In this document: positions 8,342 through 15,430 of the stretch, one piece after another
How the letters are laid out: each line of letters opens with the position of its first letter
How positions within the stretch are numbered: the stretch's first letter is position 1
DNA from: Gordonibacter massiliensis (ex Traore et al. 2017)
Lineage (GTDB): Bacteria; Actinomycetota; Coriobacteriia; Coriobacteriales; Eggerthellaceae
Assembly (NCBI GenBank): GCA_900170005.1
Contig: LT827128.1
Coordinates: 434,001 to 498,000 of the forward strand
Length of the DNA stretch: 64,000 nt
Direction: 5' to 3'
Position numbers and translations under genes: made by a program
Notes under the pieces: generated by a model
Told to the model about the DNA's origin: nothing
Databases searched by the model: none
Seen by the model: only the letters and a program-made list of their open reading frames with translations

Positions 8342-8872
8342 CTACGCGAACGTCCGGCCGAATTCCCGGGCGCCGTCCAGATAGCCCGTATCCTTGATGG
8401 CGCCGCGGCCGTCCATGCCCGGAGCGGTGAACGCACCCTTGTTCTCCCACTTCAGATAGCCGCAGATGTCGGCGAGCTGCGCCTCGGCCGCGGCGTACAC
8501 GCCCGGCGATCCGGAGTCCAGCAAGAACGCGAACGCCTTGATGGAGAAGCCCTTGCGGGCGCGGGCGTACAGGCGGTCGATGAAGCACTTCGATTGCGCC
8601 GACACGTCGAACCAGTAGATGGGCGACGCCACCACGAGCGCGTAGGCCGCGTCCACGTCGGCCAGAAGCTCGTTCATGTCATCGGTCTGCACGCACGTTC
8701 CGTCGTGCGCGAAGCAGTACTCGCAGGCCAAGCACGGCCCCACCTTGTGCTCGTACAGGTGCCGCACGCACACGTCGTGCCCGGCCTCGCGCGCGCCCTC
8801 GGCGAACGCGTCGGCCATGAGGTCGGTGTTCGATCCCTTGCGCGGGCTTCCCGTCACCACCAGAATCTTCAT
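8342..8872 (-). CDS. iron-sulfur flavoprotein / NADPH-dependent FMN reductase family
   Basis: 176 residues. The N-terminal flavodoxin-like strand and loop VTGSPRKGSNTDLM binds FMN phosphate. PCLACEYCFAHDGTC (CxxCxxCx6C) is the compact cysteine motif of Isf-type iron-sulfur flavoproteins. ASPIYWFDVSAQSKCFIDR is the conserved flavin-contact segment. It is a cytoplasmic redox protein likely to pass electrons between ferredoxin or quinone and small acceptors. GAAAGGA precedes the ATG. It is convergent with the DUF3810 gene. Confidence 0.88.
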   Translation of the reverse strand: MKILVVTGSPRKGSNTDLMADAFAEGAREAGHDVCVRHLYEHKVGPCLACEYCFAHDGTCVQTDDMNELLADVDAAYALVVASPIYWFDVSAQSKCFIDRLYARARKGFSIKAFAFLLDSGSPGVYAAAEAQLADICGYLKWENKGAFTAPGMDGRGAIKDTGYLDGAREFGRTFA

Positions 8873-9132
8873 GCGCTGTCCTTTCTCGCCAAACGTCTTC
8901 GGACCTCTTTCGCATTGTACGTCTTCGCGCGAGGATCCGCATCGTTGGCGATCGGAATCGTGACGGTTCGCCGTTGCGTCCGATATTCTGCCGGAGGTGG
9001 TGTATAACGGGAACAGCGAAGGAGCTCGAGCCGGGCGTGAGCGCGCGGCGACAGCCGGAACCCAACACGGCGCATCGGCCGTCCAGGGTGTCGCAGATGC
9101 GCGGCGTGAACGAACGTAGGAGGCGGCTATCG

Positions 9133-9720
9133 ATGGAATCCACCGTTCCCGGAACGTTGGTTTGGGGCCATGCGGCCCTGGCCGTGTGCGCGGCGTTGTA
9201 CTTGGCGTGGTGGTGGGTGTTCTTCAACCCCGCGCTGCCGAAAGCGACCGGGGCCCTGTACGCCGTGGGCGTCGGCTTCATCTTGGGGGCGGTTGCGTGC
9301 GGTATCGCGGCGATCGTGCTTTTGGCGATGGGCCTCGGCGCGCTCGCGGGGCCGGGCGCGGGCGCCGGCGCGGCTCCTGGGTGGGCGTTCGCCGTGGGCG
9401 GCGTTGCGGCTTACGCGCTGCTCGCGTTCGTCACCATGCGCTTCTTCCAGCGGCCCGTCACGACGGAGCTTTTGCTGTTCGTCCTATGGGCGGCGCTCGA
9501 GCTGGCCGTGGCGAACGCGCTGCTGGGCGCGGGCGCGCTGCCTCTGGGAGCGTTCTGGGCGATCGTCGCGGTCATCGCGCTCGTCACGGTGGCGAACCTC
9601 GTGTGCTACGTGCTGTACTTCCATCTGCCGCCGTTGCCTTCTTTCGTCGACGGGGCCGTGCCCCTCGCCGTCGTCGGCGTGTTCGCGGCCGTTCTAGCCG
9701 CCTTCATCGCTCGCCTGTAG
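9133..9720 (+). CDS. polytopic membrane protein of unknown function
   Basis: 195 residues from the ATG at 9133, preceded by GTAGGAGGCGG (AGGAGG at 9118-9123). An in-frame opening extends to 8974 without a ribosome site. About six hydrophobic helices of 18-22 residues, with few charges and many Gly/Ala, fill the whole length. No transporter signature is recognised. It stands alone between the divergent flavoprotein gene and a convergent histidine kinase gene. Confidence 0.75.
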   Translation: MESTVPGTLVWGHAALAVCAALYLAWWWVFFNPALPKATGALYAVGVGFILGAVACGIAAIVLLAMGLGALAGPGAGAGAAPGWAFAVGGVAAYALLAFVTMRFFQRPVTTELLLFVLWAALELAVANALLGAGALPLGAFWAIVAVIALVTVANLVCYVLYFHLPPLPSFVDGAVPLAVVGVFAAVLAAFIARL

Positions 9721-9838
9721 GGCTGTAGGGCGGCGCTTCTTTCCGCGACGGCCGTTGCGGCTGCGGTTGTCGCGCGCCTATCGGGGCGACGCGGCTCTTC
9801 GTCTCCGGCGTTCGAGCTCGGCGCCGGGGGACGAGGCG

Positions 9839-10717
9839 CTACTCGGGGAACTCCAGCGCAATGGACAGCGCGTCGCCGTCGAGGCGGGCGGACACGGCTA
9901 TGCCGAGCGCCTTCGCCAGCTGCTCGACGATGGCCAGCCCCAAGCCGCTTCCCTCGCCGGTGCGCGCGGCGCTGCCCTGGTAGAACCGCTCGAACAGGCG
10001 CTCCACGTTCACGTTCTGGGGGTTCGCCACGCGATTCGAGAACGTGACCGTGCGCCTGCTCTGCACGATGCTCGGCGCGTCGCAGCCGTAGCGCAGCGCG
10101 TTCACCGCCAGGTTGCGGAAGATGCGCGCCAGCGCGTCGGCGTCCGAGGAGGCCACGAGGGGATCGTTCTCCAGTTCGATGGCGGGTTCCCACCCGCGCT
10201 CCTTGAACGCGGTGTAGAGCGACGCGAGCGCTTCCGCGAGCACGTCGTTCACGTTCACGGGCTCGCGCTCGATGCGGTGGTCGGGATCCTGCACCTGGGC
10301 GTAGGCGTACAGCTGGTCGAGCAGGCCCGCCACGTCGTCGAGCCGCCGTCCCACCACGTCGAGGTAGCGCGCCCGCAGCGCCTCGTCCTCCTCGGCGGCC
10401 ACGAGCTGCGCGTAGCCCTGCGCGCCGGCCAGGGGCGTGCGAATGTCGTGCGAGAGGTAGGTGAGCCCGCGGCGCAGGTCACGCTTGCCCTCTTCGGCCG
10501 CTATGCGCTCGCCTTGATGGCGGTCGAGCTGGCGGTTGACGGCCTGCGCCAGGCGCACGAACCCGCGCGTGTGCACCGACACCGTGACGCGGGCGTTGCT
10601 CTGCGTGTCGCGGGCCACCAGGAACCGCGCGATGGCGCGCAGTTCCCGTTCCGAACGGACGAGTTGGACCGTCAGGGCGACGACGGCGACGGCGAGCAGG
10701 GCGACCGCGATTTCCAT
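9839..10717 (-). CDS. sensor histidine kinase of a compact ABC-linked type
   Basis: 292 residues. A single N-terminal helix (2-20), a linker helix, HisKA with His90 in YLSHDIRTPLAG, and a HATPase domain with NLAVNALRYG and GEGSGLGLAIVEQLAKALG. It is the last gene of a leftward operon (response regulator, ABC ATPase, permease, kinase), 3 bases from the permease stop. It lacks an extracellular sensor domain, so it probably senses through the transporter. It is paralogous to the kinase at 1098-2054. Confidence 0.93.
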   Translation of the reverse strand: MEIAVALLAVAVVALTVQLVRSERELRAIARFLVARDTQSNARVTVSVHTRGFVRLAQAVNRQLDRHQGERIAAEEGKRDLRRGLTYLSHDIRTPLAGAQGYAQLVAAEEDEALRARYLDVVGRRLDDVAGLLDQLYAYAQVQDPDHRIEREPVNVNDVLAEALASLYTAFKERGWEPAIELENDPLVASSDADALARIFRNLAVNALRYGCDAPSIVQSRRTVTFSNRVANPQNVNVERLFERFYQGSAARTGEGSGLGLAIVEQLAKALGIAVSARLDGDALSIALEFPE

Positions 10718-10720
10718 AGC

Positions 10721-11599
10721 CTAGATGTCCTTCTTCTGGAGGGCCAAGGCGCTCAGCGCGGCACTCGCGACAAGGAACACCAGCGCCGTGCAGGCCACGT
10801 GCACCGGGCTCAGGCCGCCCGCCACGTTCAGGCCCTGGCCGAGCGAGGCCATGCAGGAGCCCAGCGTGAAGTCAGCAAGGTGCATGAGGTCGGGGAACAG
10901 CAGCAGGATGGCTTGCAAGATGCTCGTGACCAGGCCGGCGGACAGCAGCACGCCCACCACGATACCCACGGCCATCTTGCGCGTCAGCCATACGAACAGC
11001 GCCGTTATCATGCCGAACCCGGCGGTCACGAGGGTCACGAGCACGCCCCACAGCAGGAAATCGGGCAGGGGGGAGGGGGCGAGGTCGAGCCCGAACAAAG
11101 CCGCCGACGCGAGCGTCGCCGCGAGGGCGACCGCGACGAACACCGCGGCCAGCACGACGATCTCCACCACGCGCGCACCGAGGAACGCCAGGCGGTTTGG
11201 CTGCACGGTGAACACGTTCTTGCTGAAGCCGGTTTCGAACTCGGATGCCAGGAAGATGGAGAGGAAGATGGCGAACATGATGGTGAGCGCGCCGCCGTTC
11301 AGGAACAGCTTGCCGATATAGGCCATCTGCGTGATGTCCCCGGACAGCATGGCGATCGCGGCGTTCACGTCGGCGTAATCGCTCGTGTCGAAGTCCGGAC
11401 CGGAGGTGATCGAGAACCTGAAGCCCGAGCGGGCCGCCGCGTCGCTGGCCGACTGCATCGACTGCAGGAATTCGGGGCTCGTGACGGCGCTCATCATGCC
11501 CGTGGCCAGCGCCGCCGTGGCCACGATGATAACCAGGAATATCCAGAACGACTTGCCGTGGACGAGCCGGTACACGTCCATTCTCATGATATTAACCAC
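10721..11599 (-). CDS. ABC-2 type permease
   Basis: About 292 residues. An N-terminal amphipathic start (MRMDVYRLVHGKSF), one membrane helix, an extracytoplasmic loop of about 80 residues, then five more helices. It pairs with the ATPase gene, which it overlaps by 8 bases; an internal ATG (MRMDVY) at 11587 is the alternative start. It exports an unknown substrate, probably an antimicrobial or lipid-like molecule judging from the family and from the linked two-component system. Confidence 0.88.
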   Translation of the reverse strand: MVNIMRMDVYRLVHGKSFWIFLVIIVATAALATGMMSAVTSPEFLQSMQSASDAAARSGFRFSITSGPDFDTSDYADVNAAIAMLSGDITQMAYIGKLFLNGGALTIMFAIFLSIFLASEFETGFSKNVFTVQPNRLAFLGARVVEIVVLAAVFVAVALAATLASAALFGLDLAPSPLPDFLLWGVLVTLVTAGFGMITALFVWLTRKMAVGIVVGVLLSAGLVTSILQAILLLFPDLMHLADFTLGSCMASLGQGLNVAGGLSPVHVACTALVFLVASAALSALALQKKDI

Positions 11600-12503
11600 G
11601 GTACTCAGCCCCCATCATCTCAACGAAGAACTCTTCCAGATCGCGCTTGTGGGCGTACAGCCCTTGTATGGCGATGCCCGCCTCGTTCAGCGCCGAGCCC
11701 ACTTCACCCGCATCGACGCTGCCGAACATGCGGATGGACGCGTCGGGCATGGACTGGAAGCGCAGGGCGGGGAACCGCTCCTGCAGCACGGCCAGGGCGA
11801 GCGTCGGGTTCGCCGCGTCGAGGCGCAGGAAGTCGCTGCACTCTTGGTCGACGTCGGCGGCCGACATCTCGCGCACCATGCGGCCCTCGCGGATGACGCC
11901 GTAGCGCGTGGCCATCTTGCCCAGCTGCTCCAGCACGTGCGAGCTCACCACCACCGTGATGCCGCGCTGGTCGTTGAGGTGCATGATGAGCTGGCGCACC
12001 TCGCGCGCGCCCTCGGGGTCCAACCCGTTGAGCGGCTCGTCCAGCAGCAGCAGGTCGGGATCGCCCAGCAGCGCGAGCGCCAGGCCCAGGCGCTGCTTCA
12101 TGCCCATGGAGAAGTGCCTGGTCTTCTTCGAGCCCGCGGCCCCCAGGCCCGTGAACGCCAGGAGGTTTCGCACCTTGTCCTTCGGGTCGACGAGCCCCAA
12201 CGCGAGCGCCTTGAGCATCATGTTGTCGTAGGCGGTCATGGAGCCGTACAGGCCCGGCGCCTCGATGAGCGCGCCGATGCGCCGGGACGTGCCCGCCTCC
12301 TTCGGATCCGTGCCGAACACCCGCACCTCTCCGCCGTCTGCGGCGGCAAGCCCCGCGAGCATCCTCATCACCGTCGTCTTGCCGGCGCCGTTGCGTCCCA
12401 CGAACCCGTAGACGTCGCCTTGGTTCACGCGCATGTCGAACTGGTCGACGGCCGCTCGGCCGCCGAAGGTTTTCACGAGCCCGTGCGTCTCGATTACGTT
12501 CAC
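11592..12503 (-). CDS. ABC transporter ATPase, BcrA-like
   Basis: 303 residues. Walker A GRNGAGKTT near residue 36, signature region FSMGMKQRLGLALALLG, Walker B LLLLDEPLNGLD and an H-loop in VVSSHVLEQL. The C-terminal 80 residues match the extra domain of bacitracin-resistance type ATPases and align in kind with the fragment at window position 1. It energises the permease encoded next to it. Confidence 0.94.
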   Translation of the reverse strand: MNVIETHGLVKTFGGRAAVDQFDMRVNQGDVYGFVGRNGAGKTTVMRMLAGLAAADGGEVRVFGTDPKEAGTSRRIGALIEAPGLYGSMTAYDNMMLKALALGLVDPKDKVRNLLAFTGLGAAGSKKTRHFSMGMKQRLGLALALLGDPDLLLLDEPLNGLDPEGAREVRQLIMHLNDQRGITVVVSSHVLEQLGKMATRYGVIREGRMVREMSAADVDQECSDFLRLDAANPTLALAVLQERFPALRFQSMPDASIRMFGSVDAGEVGSALNEAGIAIQGLYAHKRDLEEFFVEMMGAEYRG

Positions 12504-12674
12504 GCTGCGCTCCTTCCGTATCGTCGCGTTTTCCTCATGCCCACCACGATACGGAAAAGGTGTTCAGCAATCCGCTCGGAAATGGTTAAGAAAGGGTAAA
12601 GTTCGCTTCGCTCTGCTATCGCGCACGTCGTTTGCCGTCATCCTGAACGAAGGCGAAACCGGCTGCCCCGCTTG

Positions 12675-13379
12675 TCAGTCCGCCAGTTTGAACCCGATAC
12701 CCCACACCGTCTCGATGTAGCCCTCGGTGCCGGTGGGTTTCAACTTGCCGCGGATGTTGCTGATGTGCACGTTCACGGCCTTCTCCTCCACGAAGCATTC
12801 CTCGTTCCAAGCCGCCCTGAACAGCTCCTGTTTCGTGAACACTTTCTTGGGTCGGCGCGCCAAGGTCTCGACGATGTCGTACTCCAGGCGCGTGAGCTTC
12901 ACCGGCTGGCCGGCGGCGACGAGGGTGCGCCCCTCGGGGTCGAGCACCCAGTCCTTGAAGCGCAGCCCGGCGCTGCTGCGCACGGCGCCGCGGGCGGCGT
13001 GGCGCAGCTGCACGGCGATGCGCGCGTGCAGCTCGTCCAGGTCGAACGGCTTGGTCAGGTAGTCGTCGGCGCCCAGCTTCAGCAGCTCCACCTTGTCGTT
13101 CGTGCCGGTGCGGGCGGACACGACGATGATGGGCGCGTCGCTGCGGTTGCGGATCTCGCGCACGAGGTCCTCGCCGGACGCGCCCGGCAGCATGAGGTCG
13201 GTGACGACGAGGTCGAACGGCGCCTCGCCCTCCATGGCCGCCGTCTTCAGCAGCAGGCGCGCCTCGCTGCCCGAGAACGCCTGCTCGCACGCGTAGCCCG
13301 CCTTCCGAAGCGAGGTGGCCACCACGTCGTTGATATCGATGTCGTCCTCGATGACGAGGATGCGAGCGTTATCTTCCAT
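12675..13379 (-). CDS. OmpR/PhoB family response regulator
   Basis: 234 residues. The receiver domain has an acidic pocket at Glu11/Asp12/Asp13, the phospho-acceptor Asp61 in VVTDLMLPG, and a Lys in YLTKPFDLDEL. The C-terminal winged helix ends EKAVNVHISNIRGKLKPTG, the OmpR recognition helix. It is first in the leftward operon and is separated from the ATPase gene by 171 bases, so it may use a separate promoter or the operon may have an internal one. It likely controls the exporter genes. Confidence 0.94.
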   Translation of the reverse strand: MEDNARILVIEDDIDINDVVATSLRKAGYACEQAFSGSEARLLLKTAAMEGEAPFDLVVTDLMLPGASGEDLVREIRNRSDAPIIVVSARTGTNDKVELLKLGADDYLTKPFDLDELHARIAVQLRHAARGAVRSSAGLRFKDWVLDPEGRTLVAAGQPVKLTRLEYDIVETLARRPKKVFTKQELFRAAWNEECFVEEKAVNVHISNIRGKLKPTGTEGYIETVWGIGFKLAD

Positions 13380-13517
13380 GCGGATATTGTAGCGCAGCAG
13401 GGAGGGGTCGCGCGCGGCGAGCCCGGTTTCTCTTGGCGGCTCATTTGATGGGAGGGCTTCTGCGGCGTTTCACTATCGGAGAGAGAAGCGGACAAGCGAA
13501 TTGCTCGTCCTCCCCCT

Positions 13518-13531
13518 TCACCCTGGGGGGC
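13518..13531 (+). promoter_or_regulatory. 14-bp motif shared with 15307-15320, candidate activator site
   Basis: TCACCCTGGGGGGC occurs 106 bases before the MFS start and again, identical, 111 bases before the molybdopterin enzyme start. Similar distances to the two starts and the MalT-type regulator gene in the same locus make it a plausible binding site. Confidence 0.5.
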
Positions 13532-13636
13532 TATGTCCTTTTTCTCCACCGAAGTCGATCCTGTGTGCATGCGGGGCGATGCGCGCGACCCTCGCAGGCG
13601 AAAGAAGGAGACGGTTTCAGTAAGAAAGGGGATCTT

Positions 13637-14986
13637 ATGGGAAACGATGCAGCCGGCGCAACGGGTGCCGTCAAGGGGCATTTTTCGGTTGCGGATCGCA
13701 TGAATCGCATACCCACCTCGCCGCATACCACGCTCATCATCTTCTTTATTCTCATGAGCTGGTTTGCGGAGTGTATCGATCTGGGCGGCACCAGCTTCCT
13801 AATGCCGACCATCCGCGAGTACTTCGGCATGGACGCCGCCACGGGTGGGTACTACTCGTCCATCTGCTACCTGGGCATGTTCATCGGCGCCATCGCCGCA
13901 GGGCGAATCGCCGACAAGATCGGACGCAAGAAGGCGATGTCTGCATCGATGGTTATCTGGGGCGTTGCAGGCTTCGCGCTCGTGTTCTCGCCCAACATCT
14001 ACTACCTGTTCGCCATGCGCTTCATCCTGGGCCTCGGCCTGGGCGCCCAGTTCCCGGTCGCCCTCAGCTATATGAGCGAGATCGTGTCCGGCAAGGATCG
14101 ACCTCGATACATGACGCTCTACCAGCTCATGGCTCCGGTCGGCTTCGCCGTGGCCGGCGTGCTCACCGTGCTCATCCTGCCGCACTTCGACTGGCGCGGC
14201 GTGTACCTAGCCGAGGCCCTGCCCGCGCTGTTCATTATCGGCATCATCAAGGTCTGCCCCGAGTCGCCGCTGTGGCTGGAGGCGAAGGGCCGCTACGAGG
14301 AGGCCGACGCCATCTGCACGAAGTTCGAGGAAGAGGCCATCGCTAGGCACAAGGAGCTGCCTCCCGTCGTTGCCATCCCGCGCGTCGAGGGAAAGGCGTC
14401 TTTCAAGGACTTGTTCAGCAAGAAGTATCTCAAAGTCACCGTTCTTTGCTTCTTCATCTGGTTCATCTCGATGTTCAGCGATTATGGTCTCACCACTTGG
14501 CTCACGACGATTCTCATGGAGAAGGGCTTCGACGTGGTTTCCTCGACCGGCTTCGTGACCATTGGCATCTTCGGCGGTATTCCGGCTTGGTTCTTCGTGT
14601 CGTGGGCGGCCAAGAAGCTTGGGCGCAAAAAGACGTTCCTCATCGCCGGTTTGTGCACATCCGTTTTCGGCATAGCCTACGGGGCATCCGTCTCGCTCGT
14701 CATGTTGATCGTGTTCGGCGTTCTTTACCAATTCGGCAAATATGCCAACGCCATGTGCTTGGCGCTGTACACGCCGGAATTGTATGAAACAAACATCCGC
14801 ACGACCGGCAACGGCTTGGCCACTTCATGGGGACGCCTCGGTTCGATTGTAGGTCCGGTTATTTTGGCCGGCGTGATGACGAGCTTCGGGGTCTATACCA
14901 CGATGTACATAGCCGCCGCCATGGTTATCGTCCCCGGCTTGCTGGTGTTCCTGCTTGGCCCCGAGACGAAAGACAAGACATTCTAA
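13637..14986 (+). CDS. MFS transporter of the sugar/aromatic acid:H+ symporter group
   Basis: 449 residues and 12 predicted helices. The start at 13637 follows AGAAAGGGG; the longer frame from 13433 lacks a site. Typical MFS loop motifs are GRIADKIGRKKAMSA between helices 2 and 3, SEIVSGKDRPRYMTLYQ, and WAAKKLGRKKTF in the second half. The SHS/AAHS-like pattern suggests uptake of a small organic acid or aromatic compound. It is the first gene of a locus with a zinc-ribbon protein and a molybdopterin oxidoreductase, so it likely brings in the substrate or removes the product of that enzyme. Confidence 0.9.
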   Translation: MGNDAAGATGAVKGHFSVADRMNRIPTSPHTTLIIFFILMSWFAECIDLGGTSFLMPTIREYFGMDAATGGYYSSICYLGMFIGAIAAGRIADKIGRKKAMSASMVIWGVAGFALVFSPNIYYLFAMRFILGLGLGAQFPVALSYMSEIVSGKDRPRYMTLYQLMAPVGFAVAGVLTVLILPHFDWRGVYLAEALPALFIIGIIKVCPESPLWLEAKGRYEEADAICTKFEEEAIARHKELPPVVAIPRVEGKASFKDLFSKKYLKVTVLCFFIWFISMFSDYGLTTWLTTILMEKGFDVVSSTGFVTIGIFGGIPAWFFVSWAAKKLGRKKTFLIAGLCTSVFGIAYGASVSLVMLIVFGVLYQFGKYANAMCLALYTPELYETNIRTTGNGLATSWGRLGSIVGPVILAGVMTSFGVYTTMYIAAAMVIVPGLLVFLLGPETKDKTF

Positions 14987-15034
14987 ATTATGCGAATGGA
15001 TCCGCGCCCTTGCGGATTCGGATAGGAGACGCCC

Positions 15035-15292
15035 ATGTGCTTTAGGCCGGCTGATGTATCGATCGACCAAGGGGTCGACCAGTGTCCGGAATGCGGCAAA
15101 ACCATACAAGGCTTGGGAGGCGTGAGGTTGAAGGAATGCCCGTTCTGCAAATGCGACTTTGCGCTGTATCTCGATGGAGCCAAGCCATTGCCGGCGACGA
15201 CTTCCTCGGCAGGTGCTCCGAGCGCTCCAGGTGCTCCGAGGGCCCCGAAGGCGTCTGTCGCACCGAGAGCGCCGAAGGCTCCGACGCTTTGA
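15035..15292 (+). CDS. small zinc-ribbon protein with an Ala/Pro-rich tail
   Basis: 85 residues. DQCPECGKTIQ and LKECPFCKCDFALY give two CxxC pairs, a rubredoxin/zinc-ribbon arrangement. The last 35 residues are a low-complexity repeat of GAPSAPGAPRAPKA type. GATAGGAGACGCCC provides the ribosome site. It lies between the transporter and the molybdopterin enzyme genes. It could be an iron or zinc protein acting in electron delivery or enzyme maturation; nothing in the sequence decides this. Confidence 0.75.
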   Translation: MCFRPADVSIDQGVDQCPECGKTIQGLGGVRLKECPFCKCDFALYLDGAKPLPATTSSAGAPSAPGAPRAPKASVAPRAPKAPTL

Positions 15293-15306
15293 GGGTGTTC
15301 GAGAAC

Positions 15307-15320
15307 TCACCCTGGGGGGC
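15307..15320 (+). promoter_or_regulatory. second copy of the shared 14-bp motif
   Basis: Identical TCACCCTGGGGGGC, upstream of the molybdopterin oxidoreductase gene and 14 bases past the zinc-ribbon stop. It suggests a separate regulated promoter for the enzyme gene. Confidence 0.5.
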
Positions 15321-15430
15321 GATACCCGAGAGCGCGGAACGGTTCCATGCTGTACGCGGAACCGAGATGTGGCCGAGGACGGCCAACGGGGTTGCGTCGG
15401 TTGAACGTAACGACAAGAGGAGGTAAGAGC

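Noticed and set aside
9755-11896. 713-codon plus-strand open frame opposite the kinase and permease genes
   Set aside because: No domain, His/Gln/Arg-rich, and it crosses the boundary of two real genes on the other strand.
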